DNA of 64,000 nucleotides, from assembly GCA_910586515.1 (NCBI GenBank), contig CAJUGL010000010.1, positions 4,637-68,636 on the forward strand, given 5' to 3'. The notes beneath the pieces are model-generated. The model was not told the origin of the DNA and did not search any database. It saw only the letters and a program-made list of their open reading frames with translations. A program made the position numbers and the translations under genes. Shown piece after piece: positions 32,986 through 42,053 of the stretch; the first letter of the stretch is position 1; every line of letters starts with the position of its first letter. This stretch comes from an uncultured Acetatifactor sp. (lineage in GTDB: Bacteria; Bacillota; Clostridia; Lachnospirales; Lachnospiraceae).

Positions 32986-34492
32986 CAAACCCAGATACCG
33001 TTTCGGCATTCGCCGTCAGATGACCCTGATCCTGTTTGCCGTATTTCTGGCCGGAGGCGGCATCCTCTACGGAAGTCTCCACGCCAGACTCCGGCAGAGT
33101 CTGGAAGAACAGATCATCCGTGAACTTCAGGGCCGTCAGGAAAATACCCTTGTCTATATCCGCCAGCTGCTGATGCTCCGGAACGCCAACAATGACGAAG
33201 ACGGATATCGTCAGATTGCAGACGATATCGTCCGGGAACTGAAACCTCTGGGCGGAAGAAATTTCAGCGTACTGGACACCCGGGGGAACTATCTCAGCGG
33301 AAATACTCAGCTGTCGGAAGAATCCCCCCGCCGTGATCTGGAAGAGGCCCTGAAGGGAAATGCCGCATTTACCATGACTTATCCGGATTCGGATCACATG
33401 ATGGTCTATTTTTCCATGCCCGTGGTCATTGAAGAGCGCACCATCGGCATCATCCGCTATCGTACGGACGCCTCCCAGATGTTCGTCCAGATCATGCAGA
33501 GCGAACAGCAGGTATATCAGACCACGGCCGCCGTATTCGCGCTGATCTTTCTGCTTCTGGCCTTTTTTATCAACAAACTTCTGGTGCCCATATGGAAACT
33601 CACAGAAATCTCCCGGCAGGTGGTGCGGGATCTGTCCGGGGAACAGGTGGATATGCAGATGCTTGCCCAGCTGGCCGATTCCGGTCACAGGGACGAGGTG
33701 GGGGAACTGTCCAGAAACTTCAGCGTCATGCTGGAGACCATCGGTTCCCAGTTTGAAAAAATGCAGGCGGACAAGGATCAGATCATTCGCCTCCTTGGCA
33801 GCCGGCAGGAATTCTACAACAACATGACCCATGAATTGAAGACGCCTCTCACCACCATTCAGGGCTATGCCCAGCTCATGGAGGCAGACGCGGGGGCGGA
33901 CAGGGAGCTCAGCAGCCGGGGCCTGCGGCAGATTCTTCAGGAAAGCTCCAGAATGCACCAAATGGTGCTTCAGCTTCTGGAGATGTCCGACAAAAGCATG
34001 TATGTGGAGAAAAAGGCCGTGGAGATAAGCCGCACCGCGCAGAGCGTGGCCCAGGCGCTGGAAATCAAGGCGCAGCGCTACAACATGCAGATTCAGGCCG
34101 ATTTTCCGGAACCCCTGTGGGTCATGGGTGTGGAAGACCGGCTGCGGCAGGTGCTGATCAACCTGGTGGACAACGCCATCAAATACGGGGAAAGCCAATC
34201 GGTCATCCACATAAACGGTGTGCGGAAAACCGATTTTGTATGGCTGGCCGTCCGCAACCGCGGAAAAGCCCTTGACCCGGAGGAACAGGAGAAGATCTTC
34301 GAACCTTTTTACCGGACAGACAAGGCCTATTCCCGGGAACAGGGAAGCGCAGGACTGGGCCTTTCCATCTGCCGCAAAATCATGGAAGAACACGACGGAA
34401 GCATCGGTGTGAAATGCCGGCCCGAAGGCCAGACCGTCTTTTATATCCGGCTGAAGTCAGCCTCTGTGCACTCAGCTCCCAACACCAGATAA
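32975..34492 (+). CDS. Membrane sensor histidine kinase
   Basis: The 505-residue kinase has a membrane segment near residues 15-33, an extracellular sensing part of about 150 residues (including RNFSVLDTRGNYLSG), a second membrane segment near 185-205 and a HAMP linker. The phospho-acceptor motif is FYNNMTHELKTPLTTIQGY, and the ATPase boxes are LVDNAIKYGE and GLGLSICRKIMEEHDG. It should phosphorylate the overlapping response regulator. The stimulus is unknown. Confidence 0.94.
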   Translation: MSPDKPRYRFGIRRQMTLILFAVFLAGGGILYGSLHARLRQSLEEQIIRELQGRQENTLVYIRQLLMLRNANNDEDGYRQIADDIVRELKPLGGRNFSVLDTRGNYLSGNTQLSEESPRRDLEEALKGNAAFTMTYPDSDHMMVYFSMPVVIEERTIGIIRYRTDASQMFVQIMQSEQQVYQTTAAVFALIFLLLAFFINKLLVPIWKLTEISRQVVRDLSGEQVDMQMLAQLADSGHRDEVGELSRNFSVMLETIGSQFEKMQADKDQIIRLLGSRQEFYNNMTHELKTPLTTIQGYAQLMEADAGADRELSSRGLRQILQESSRMHQMVLQLLEMSDKSMYVEKKAVEISRTAQSVAQALEIKAQRYNMQIQADFPEPLWVMGVEDRLRQVLINLVDNAIKYGESQSVIHINGVRKTDFVWLAVRNRGKALDPEEQEKIFEPFYRTDKAYSREQGSAGLGLSICRKIMEEHDGSIGVKCRPEGQTVFYIRLKSASVHSAPNTR

Positions 34493-34602
34493 TCAAGCCG
34501 CCCTGAACCCAGCAAAAGATTTCCATTCAAATCAGCGCCTTTCCGCACATCTCACCGGCTGCTGCCGGCGCTGCAAAAGACGCGCAACAGAAAGTATAGC
34601 GT

Positions 34603-36072
34603 ATGACACATTCAGAACGTCCGAAAACATACCCAAAAATCTGCCGGCTGCTCCTCCTGGCTTCTCTGCTCCTTTCGGGATGCGCCCCTGAGGAGAAGAC
34701 CATGCTGCTGCCCATGGCTCAGACTTCCGAGGAGGACTCGGAAAGCGCGGATCCCGCAAAAGACTTTACAGTGAAAAAAATATTTACCTACTCCTACGAA
34801 ACCAGCGAACTCCTGGAAAAAAGCGCTTATTTAAAGGGCTGCAAAGCCAACGAGATACACATCACCGCCATGGATGAGAAAGAGGACGGCGGTCGGTTCG
34901 TATTTCGGCAGGTGGACTACAGATACGGTTTCTATGACACCCTGGACGAATTCTTCCGGTTCCGGGACCAATGGCTCAATCCCGGTCACGAGACAAAGGA
35001 GGAAGATCTCTATATCGAAAGCCTGCTGCCCTCCCCCGACGGAAAGCAGCTTCTGGTCTATGTCCGGTCCGCCGTCGGAGATACCCGCATCGTATGGCTG
35101 TACACACTGGGCAGCCAGGACTCCCTGCTTCTCTACGAGGGCATTCTGGAACAGAACGGCCCTATGATCGGTTCCTTCTCCCCCGACGGACGCTGGATGA
35201 CCTTTGACGTCACAGGCTCCTCTACAGGAAATGACTTCATGGTCCCCATTTATGACTGTGAAAAACAAGATTGGGCAGCACCTGAGCAATACCTGGAACT
35301 GCCCGGGAGTCCGAAAGGAAAATCCGCCTCCGTCCGTCTCTTCAGCCGGCTTTATCCGCCGGACCATATGCTCTATTCCGCCTCGGACGATCTGACCTTG
35401 AGGCCCTGGGCCGCGTTTCTCTGCGACACCTCCGAAGGCCTTGGATTATTGAACTTTTTCCTGGAGGAGGATAAAAATATTCTCTCATTTACCCTGCATT
35501 GGACGGACCTCTCTGCCCCGGAACCCGCGCCTACGCCGGACCCGACCGTACAGCATATCAGCAGTTATCTGTCCAATTACGACGGCATACCTTATTTACA
35601 GTACAGACAGGAACACGGAAAAAGATGTTTTTACTACATGGGAAATCCTTATCAGCTGATCCGTACGGACATGGAGGATATCACTTCCGCCGAGAAAGAT
35701 TCAGTCCTCTTCCCCGACCCGGTATGGGAATTTCTCCCTCTGGATACCGGAGATCTGTTGGTCCTGCTTGTTCAGGAAGCAGGCGCCGACATCGGCGAGC
35801 ATTACGGCAATGACCTGGAGCAGAACGCCAATGTTTTCGGAAAGTATGCCCCCAGCGGCGCAGCCGGCTCCAAAACCGTCCAGTCCTGCTGGGACATCCG
35901 TTCCGCGGATCTGTATCTCTATCCCGCCGAAGGCACGGAGAGACGCCTCCTGTACAAAAACGTGCAAAACCTTCTGGGGATGGAATACGATGCCGAAAAC
36001 AGGCGAATCCTGCTGGAAACCTGGGAGAACGGAGATCTCACCCACAGGAAGTGCATCATCCTTGAACTGTAG
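34603..36072 (+). CDS. Lipoprotein with beta-propeller-like repeats
   Basis: The 489-residue protein has a signal peptide and lipobox (LLLSGC, Cys near residue 27), so it should be anchored on the outer face of the membrane. Internal motifs LLPSPDGKQLLVYVRS and SFSPDGRWMTFDVTG resemble PD40/TolB propeller blades. A proline-rich stretch (PEPAPTPDP) lies near residue 308. I cannot assign a family. The ribosome site is weak. Following the two-component system in the same direction by 110 bp, it may be a sensor accessory or target. Confidence 0.75.
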   Translation: MTHSERPKTYPKICRLLLLASLLLSGCAPEEKTMLLPMAQTSEEDSESADPAKDFTVKKIFTYSYETSELLEKSAYLKGCKANEIHITAMDEKEDGGRFVFRQVDYRYGFYDTLDEFFRFRDQWLNPGHETKEEDLYIESLLPSPDGKQLLVYVRSAVGDTRIVWLYTLGSQDSLLLYEGILEQNGPMIGSFSPDGRWMTFDVTGSSTGNDFMVPIYDCEKQDWAAPEQYLELPGSPKGKSASVRLFSRLYPPDHMLYSASDDLTLRPWAAFLCDTSEGLGLLNFFLEEDKNILSFTLHWTDLSAPEPAPTPDPTVQHISSYLSNYDGIPYLQYRQEHGKRCFYYMGNPYQLIRTDMEDITSAEKDSVLFPDPVWEFLPLDTGDLLVLLVQEAGADIGEHYGNDLEQNANVFGKYAPSGAAGSKTVQSCWDIRSADLYLYPAEGTERRLLYKNVQNLLGMEYDAENRRILLETWENGDLTHRKCIILEL

Positions 36073-36112
36073 CCCCGTCAGTGCCACAGCCTTCCGCTCC
36101 CGGAGGATAATC

Positions 36113-36134
36113 GCAACAGTTCAGACAGCCCCTC
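36113..36134. repeat. Half copy of the palindromic repeat family
   Basis: GCAACAGTTCAGACAGCCCCTC matches the reverse complement of 22400-22421 at 21 of 22 positions. No second arm was found nearby. It lies in the 227-bp gap before asnB. Confidence 0.6.
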
Positions 36135-36299
36135 AACGGCAAATGTTTACAACCCGAAACATTTTAGAAACAAAATTTCTACGCATATGATATATGCCTG
36201 CCGTATACTGGATTTCAGAACGAAACACCGGAGACACAGTTCCGGAGACCTGTCATCTCCCGACCCGGGCGGCAGAGAAACGTACAAAGGAGTATGATT

Positions 36300-38189
36300 A
36301 TGTGTGGAATATGCGGATTTATAGAACGGAACATGAAAAACAGCCAGGATAGTCACCCCCCCATTTCCAGGGAGCAGATCCTGGAGACAATGATGACAGC
36401 CATCATTCACCGCGGCCCGGATCAGGGAAAAAGCTGGATATCCGAACATGCCGCCCTGGGCTTCCGCCGTCTCAGCATTATCGACCTGGAGGGCAGCGTA
36501 CAGCCCATGGCAAACGAAACCGGGAATCTGGTGCTGGTGTTCAACGGAGAAATCTATAATTACCGGGAGCTTCGGCAGGAACTTACTCTGGCCGGTCACC
36601 GTTTTTCCACCCAGGGCGATTCGGAGGTTCTGCTCCACGGATATGAGGAGTGGGGAGAGCATCTGCCCGAGCATCTGCGGGGCATGTTTGCCTTTGCCAT
36701 CTGGGACGAGGCAAAGGAGCAGCTCTACGCGGCCCGGGATCCTTTCGGCATCAAACCCTTTTACTATGCGCTCACGGAAGGATGCTTTCTCTTCGCCTCG
36801 GAGATCAAGGGCATACTGCCTCACCCCTCCTATCAAAAAAAGCTCAACCCGGAGGCCCTGGAGCAATATCTCTCCTTCCAGTACTCCGCCCTGGAAAAAA
36901 CATTCTTTCAGGGGATATGTCAGCTTCGCCCTGGCCATTTCCTGAACTATAAAAAGAAAAACGCTTCTCTGGAACTTATTCAGTACTTCTCACCTGAGCT
37001 GTATCCCGCCTCTCACGCAAAGCTCGGCGGAAAAGAAGAAAAAGAATGGGTCTCCCGGCTGGATGAGGCCATAGCAGATTCCGTGGACATACATATGGCC
37101 GCCGATGTGGAAGTAGGCGCCTTTCTCTCAGGGGGTGTGGACTCCAGCCTGGTGGCTGCGGAATTCACCGGAAACAAAACCTTCACCGTGGGCTTCGGCA
37201 AGGGGCAGACACGCTATAATGAGATGCCTCTGGCAAAAGAACTGGCAGAGGAACTGAATCTGTCCCACCAGGGAAAGCAGATCTCCGAGAAAGAATTCTG
37301 GGAAGCCGTGCCGGAAGTTCTGTTTCACATGGATGAGCCCTCTGGAGATCCCTCCGCCGTGGCGCTGTATTTTCTCTCCCGGGAAGCGGCGCGGCAGGTA
37401 AAGGTGGTGGTGTCCGGCGAAGGCGCGGACGAACTCTTCGGCGGATACTGTATCTATTGCGAACCCAACGCGCTGCATCTCTATCAGAAGCTACCCTCTC
37501 CCCTGCGGAAGGGTTTGGCCGGCCTGGCAGCTCATCTTCCGAAAATGCGTGGCCGCAGTTTCCTGATACGGGGCAGCATGCCCGTGGAAGAACGGTTTAT
37601 CGGAAACGCCAATCTTTTTACCGAAAAGGAGAGAAAAAAGCTGCTGAAAGCCCCCACAAAGGCTCTATCCCCACAGGAACTGCTGGCCGGGGATTACGCG
37701 GAAGTCCGAGAACTGGACGAGGCGAGCCGTATGCAGTATATTGATCTGCTCCACTGGCTTCCGGGAGATATCCTGCAGAAAGCGGATCGGATGAGCATGG
37801 CCCATTCTCTGGAACTGCGGGTGCCCTACCTGGACAGGGAAGTATTTGCGGTGGCACGCTGCCTGCCCTCCAAATATAAACAGAAAAAGCAGGTGTCCAA
37901 ATATCTCTTCCGCCAGGCGGCCGCCCTTCATCTGCCGGATGCCAGCTCTCAGCGCCGAAAGCTGGGGTTCCCTGTTCCCCTGGGACATTTCCTCACCTCG
38001 GAGACCGGCTCCAAAGCCGTCAGCCAGGCCTTCCGCTCCCCTGCCGCGGAAAAGTTTTTCAACCGTGAGGCCCTGGATGAGCTTATGGCCGGCCGGGGCT
38101 GCGGACGGGGCAACACCAACCGAAAACTCTGGGCTGTGTACGCCTTCCTGGTATGGTACGAAATCTATTTTCCGGAAGAGACAGCCTGA
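36300..38189 (+). CDS. asnB: Asparagine synthase, glutamine-hydrolysing
   Basis: The 629-residue enzyme makes asparagine from aspartate using glutamine. The start at 36300 is decisive: it places Cys2 (MCGICGF) at the mature N-terminus as the glutaminase nucleophile, and AAAGGAG lies eight bases upstream. The glutaminase part has HRGPDQGK and VFNGEIYNY. The synthetase part has FLSGGVDSSLVA (PP-loop) and VVVSGEGADELFGGY. With asnA at 2794 the cell holds both ammonia- and glutamine-dependent forms. AsnB homologues can also amidate peptidoglycan diaminopimelate, so a wall role is an alternative. Confidence 0.94.
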   Translation: MCGICGFIERNMKNSQDSHPPISREQILETMMTAIIHRGPDQGKSWISEHAALGFRRLSIIDLEGSVQPMANETGNLVLVFNGEIYNYRELRQELTLAGHRFSTQGDSEVLLHGYEEWGEHLPEHLRGMFAFAIWDEAKEQLYAARDPFGIKPFYYALTEGCFLFASEIKGILPHPSYQKKLNPEALEQYLSFQYSALEKTFFQGICQLRPGHFLNYKKKNASLELIQYFSPELYPASHAKLGGKEEKEWVSRLDEAIADSVDIHMAADVEVGAFLSGGVDSSLVAAEFTGNKTFTVGFGKGQTRYNEMPLAKELAEELNLSHQGKQISEKEFWEAVPEVLFHMDEPSGDPSAVALYFLSREAARQVKVVVSGEGADELFGGYCIYCEPNALHLYQKLPSPLRKGLAGLAAHLPKMRGRSFLIRGSMPVEERFIGNANLFTEKERKKLLKAPTKALSPQELLAGDYAEVRELDEASRMQYIDLLHWLPGDILQKADRMSMAHSLELRVPYLDREVFAVARCLPSKYKQKKQVSKYLFRQAAALHLPDASSQRRKLGFPVPLGHFLTSETGSKAVSQAFRSPAAEKFFNREALDELMAGRGCGRGNTNRKLWAVYAFLVWYEIYFPEETA

Positions 38190-38196
38190 AATTTAA

Positions 38197-38228
38197 GCAA
38201 CCGTTCAGCGCCCTGTCTGAACGGTTGC
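38197..38228. repeat. 32-bp palindromic repeat with compensatory arm changes
   Basis: GCAACCGTTCAG and CTGAACGGTTGC pair perfectly around CGCCCTGT. Compared with the 10435 copy, paired positions changed together (A-T to C-G and T-A to C-G), so pairing is conserved. It lies between convergent asnB and addA and may end both transcripts. Confidence 0.75.
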
Positions 38229-38232
38229 AAAT

Positions 38233-41200
38233 TTAATACTCTTCCAGGTGAAAGGAATACAGTATTCTCTCTTTCACCGGCTTTCCGCAGATCTTCTCCA
38301 CCGCCTCCCGGTAATAGTCCAGCTGGGCCTCATAGCGGTTCCACAGTTCCGCCAGGGAAGATACCGCATCCGTCTTGTAATCAAGCAGTACGATACCGTC
38401 CTCCTCCTCGAAAAACAGGTCTATGATTCCCTGGATGAGGACGGTCTCCGTGTCAGGGAACTCTTTTTTCAGCCTTCCGGCATCTATTCCCAGCACAAAG
38501 GGCTGTTCTCTGTAGAGTCCGCCCCGCCTCCAGGCCTGCCGTATCCGGGCAGCAAGAGGGGTAAGCAGGAAATTGACGATTTTCCGTTGATTCACCGCCC
38601 GGAAATATTCCTCCGTCAGCCGCTTTTCCGCCGCTTCCCCTGACAGAAAAGTCCTGAGACGGGCGGCAATTCCCGCCGCGTCTTCCGCCTCTCCCATCAC
38701 CCTCTCAAAATCCATCAGTTCCATCACCTTATGATAGGCATTCCCCCGTACGGCTCCGCTGACCTTCTCCTCTCCTCTGCGGAAAAGGGGAATAAAGGGC
38801 TGTACCTCCCCGGCTTCAAACGTATGATACGCAGCTTCGTCCCGATCCGCCATGGCGGCGATCTTCAGCTCCGACACCGTAGTCTTGGTGTAAAGCGACG
38901 AAAGCATGGCATAGGGATACACCGCATTCAGGCACTTCCGCAGACGGTTTTCCGCTTCCGTCTCCCGCTGCTCCTCAGCCCTGTCCAGCGCTTCCCGCCT
39001 TCCCGCCAGCTGCAGCTGCTCCCCAAAGGCTCCTGCCTCCCTGTCCGTCTGTCCGATCACGGACACCTCCACACAGGTATTCGGGATAATCGGCAGCAGA
39101 AAGTCCAGAAAACAGCCTGCCTCCACAAAATCCAGAAAAGAAAGCTTCTCTCCTTTCCTTTCCTTCATCCGCTCCCACACCGCCCCGGCTTCTTCCAACA
39201 CGCCCGTCATAATCAGCTTCTCCCTGGCCCGGGTCATCGCCACATAGAGCAGCCTCAATTCCTCCGACAGACTCTCCTCCCGCAGCTTGCCGGCCAGCGC
39301 CATCCGCCGCAGAGTCTTATTCCTGATTCTCCTGTCCGGATCCACATAATCTGTCCCCAGCCCCAGATCCATGTCCAGAATCAACGTCTGATTGGCCTCC
39401 TGCATATTGAAGCGCTTGCTCAGTCCTGCCACAAAAGTAACGGGAAATTCCAATCCCTTGCTCTTGTGAATACTCATGATCCGCACTACGTCCGCATTCT
39501 CGTCCAACTGCTCCGCCCCGCCGTAGTCCACGTCATATTTCTCCAGCTGCTCCATATAGCGGATGAAATGAAAGAGGCCGAAATAACTGGTCTTCTCAAA
39601 ATCCGACGCCCTGGTCAACAGCATCTCCACATTAGCCCTTTTGCGGCTTCCGGCAGGCAGCGCCGTCACATACTCCAGATAGCCGAAGTCATTGATCAGT
39701 CTGGTCAACAGGTCACGAACCGGCAGGTAGACCGTACACTCCCGATAGGAGGCAATCATCTCCATGAACTCCGCCGCTTTCCGGCCCAGTTCTCTCTCTG
39801 CGGCGTTCTCTGTCTCACGCTCCCTCTCCCCGGGAGATACCTCAGGCCCTCTTTCGTTTTCCGAAATCTGTTCCGCGCCGCCTCCCGTTTCCTCCGGAAG
39901 AGGCTTTGCCGCGCCTTCCTCCCCCGCCGGACCAAAGTCTTCCGCATACCGCCTCAGCGCCTCATACAGGCTGCACCCTCTGACATGGCTGCGGATCCTG
40001 GCCGTCTCCTCCTCCGAAAACCCGCCGAAAATCGACTTCATGACCCCGAACAAAGGGATATCCTGCCTAGGATTGTCCAGCACCCGCAAAAGCTGCAGCA
40101 GCTCCTGTACCTCCGCGGCAGCAAAATATCCCGTCCGGGAAGTGATATACACCGGAATGCCCTCCTGCTCCAGCACCTCTTTAAACTCCTCGTCCCATCC
40201 GCTGTTGGTGCGCAGCAGGATCACCATGTCTCCGTATCTTGCCTGCCGTACTTCCCCCGTGCCTCTGTCCGTCACCTGAAAGCTCTCCCTCAGCGCCTTT
40301 ATCTTCCCGGCAATGGCCAGGGCTTCCGCCTGCTTTGTCCCCAGCTTCCCCTCTCCGTCCGGCTTTTCCACCAGCAGCAGCTCACTGGCACAGAATCCGT
40401 TCTCCGGGTAGACTGCCCCCGGATACAGAGCAGCCCCGGAGTCATAGGCAATCCCTCCCACTTCCTCGCTCATGATTCGGGAAAACACATCGTTTACGGC
40501 GTCAATCACCTGGGTACGGCTGCGGAAATTCCTGGCCAGATCAATCCTGCGGCAGTTTCCCGCTTCCGTTTCTTTATCTTCCCCGGATATGCCCCCGGAA
40601 CCCTCCTCTCCGTATTCTCCCCATTCCGGACAGTCGGCTCTGTAGGTTTTATATTTTTCCAGAAACAGTTCCGGCCTGGCCAGGCGGAATTTATAAATAC
40701 TCTGCTTCACATCCCCCACCATAAAGCGGTTATGACGTCCCTCCTCCTCGCCGGAAACCGCCTTCAGCAGATATTCCTGCACCAGATTGCTGTCCTGATA
40801 CTCATCTGTCAGTATTTCGGTAAAATATTGTCTGTATTCCATTGCAACGGGACTGGGTTTGATTTCCTCCCCCTGTACGTCCAGCAGAATATCCAGCGCA
40901 TAATGCTCCATATCCGAAAAATCGATAACCTTTTTCTCCTGCTTTTTCTCCCGCATCCGCCTGTCAAATTCCAGCGCCAGATCGATCAGCTCGGCCACCG
41001 GCTCTGCGCATGCCCTGCTCTGCCGCGCCGCCAGCTCCGGCGCAGTGGAGAAGAACCTCTCTTCCAGCGCCTTTAAGCTGTCCTTCACCGCCCCGCGCAT
41101 TTCTCTGGCAAGTTCCCGTTTTGTCTGGGAGACGCTGTCGTCCTTCTTCGACGGCAGCCTGCCGAATTTCACGGCGGAAAGCTTCGCCCCATACTCCGCC

Positions 41201-42000
41201 AGGGAACCGCAGCCCAGCATGTCTCTGATCTGTTCCAGCTCACTGTCCACCAGCTCCCCGTACATATAAGGACCGTCCGGCTGCTCGCACAGCGTACGCA
41301 CCTGTTCCAGCTTCTCCCCACAGCCCATAATCATCCGCCGCAGATAATTCTCCAGCCAGACTGCGTAAGAACTGGCATACATTTCCTCCGCCGTACCGGC
41401 GCTGTAATCAAGCTTTCTCTCCTCCAGCCAGCGCTCCGGCCAGGGAAAACTTGCGGCATATTGGGACAGCTTTAAAATATACTGTTCCAGCGCGCTCTCC
41501 TTCCCTCCCGGACAGAAGTACTCCACACAATAGCGAAATTCCTCGCTTCCGGAAGCATAGGAATCCTCCATAAGCTCCCCCAAAACCTCCTGCTGCATCA
41601 ATTTCACTTCGCCCTCGTCGGCAATCCGGAAAGCCGGGTCCAGGCCGATTTCATTGAAATGGTTCCGCAGAAGATAGAGACAGAAACTGTCTATTGTGGT
41701 AATCTGCGCATTGTGAAGCAAAGTAGCCTGCCGCTGGATATGCTCGGACTCCGGGTTCTCCGACAGCCGCCTGGAAATGCCCGCCCCTATCCGTTCCCGC
41801 ATCTCCGCCGCAGCCGCATTGGTAAACGTCACAATCAGCAGCCGGTCTATATCAACGGGATTTCGTTCATCGCAAACCATTTTTGTGATTCGTTCCACCA
41901 AAACGGCGGTCTTGCCGCTCCCGGCCGCCGCCGATACCAGAATGTTGCAGCCATGCAAATCAACAGCTCTCTGCTGCTCCGGTGTAAATGACACTGCCAT
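38233..42000 (-). CDS. addA: ATP-dependent helicase/nuclease subunit A
   Basis: The 1255-residue subunit unwinds double-strand break ends and resects DNA for recombination, with AddB. It starts FTPEQQRAVDLHGCNILVSAAAGSGKTAVLVERI (Walker A), followed by UvrD-type motifs DEYQDSN, GDVKQSIYKFR and LYVAMTRAREKLI. The C-terminal nuclease has GIIDLFFEEEDGIVLLDYKTD. Length matches known AddA. The ATG at 42000 has AAGGGA upstream. It follows addB by 53 bp. Confidence 0.97.
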   Translation of the reverse strand: MAVSFTPEQQRAVDLHGCNILVSAAAGSGKTAVLVERITKMVCDERNPVDIDRLLIVTFTNAAAAEMRERIGAGISRRLSENPESEHIQRQATLLHNAQITTIDSFCLYLLRNHFNEIGLDPAFRIADEGEVKLMQQEVLGELMEDSYASGSEEFRYCVEYFCPGGKESALEQYILKLSQYAASFPWPERWLEERKLDYSAGTAEEMYASSYAVWLENYLRRMIMGCGEKLEQVRTLCEQPDGPYMYGELVDSELEQIRDMLGCGSLAEYGAKLSAVKFGRLPSKKDDSVSQTKRELAREMRGAVKDSLKALEERFFSTAPELAARQSRACAEPVAELIDLALEFDRRMREKKQEKKVIDFSDMEHYALDILLDVQGEEIKPSPVAMEYRQYFTEILTDEYQDSNLVQEYLLKAVSGEEEGRHNRFMVGDVKQSIYKFRLARPELFLEKYKTYRADCPEWGEYGEEGSGGISGEDKETEAGNCRRIDLARNFRSRTQVIDAVNDVFSRIMSEEVGGIAYDSGAALYPGAVYPENGFCASELLLVEKPDGEGKLGTKQAEALAIAGKIKALRESFQVTDRGTGEVRQARYGDMVILLRTNSGWDEEFKEVLEQEGIPVYITSRTGYFAAAEVQELLQLLRVLDNPRQDIPLFGVMKSIFGGFSEEETARIRSHVRGCSLYEALRRYAEDFGPAGEEGAAKPLPEETGGGAEQISENERGPEVSPGERERETENAAERELGRKAAEFMEMIASYRECTVYLPVRDLLTRLINDFGYLEYVTALPAGSRKRANVEMLLTRASDFEKTSYFGLFHFIRYMEQLEKYDVDYGGAEQLDENADVVRIMSIHKSKGLEFPVTFVAGLSKRFNMQEANQTLILDMDLGLGTDYVDPDRRIRNKTLRRMALAGKLREESLSEELRLLYVAMTRAREKLIMTGVLEEAGAVWERMKERKGEKLSFLDFVEAGCFLDFLLPIIPNTCVEVSVIGQTDREAGAFGEQLQLAGRREALDRAEEQRETEAENRLRKCLNAVYPYAMLSSLYTKTTVSELKIAAMADRDEAAYHTFEAGEVQPFIPLFRRGEEKVSGAVRGNAYHKVMELMDFERVMGEAEDAAGIAARLRTFLSGEAAEKRLTEEYFRAVNQRKIVNFLLTPLAARIRQAWRRGGLYREQPFVLGIDAGRLKKEFPDTETVLIQGIIDLFFEEEDGIVLLDYKTDAVSSLAELWNRYEAQLDYYREAVEKICGKPVKERILYSFHLEEY

Positions 42001-42053
42001 GCCTGTTCCCTTATCCTTCCCCAACTTCCTTTTCTGTTCTATCTGTTCCCGTT

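Noticed and set aside
38731..41076. 781-codon plus-strand frame opposite addA
   Set aside because: It is the antisense shadow of addA, with no ribosome site and a histidine/leucine/arginine-rich translation.
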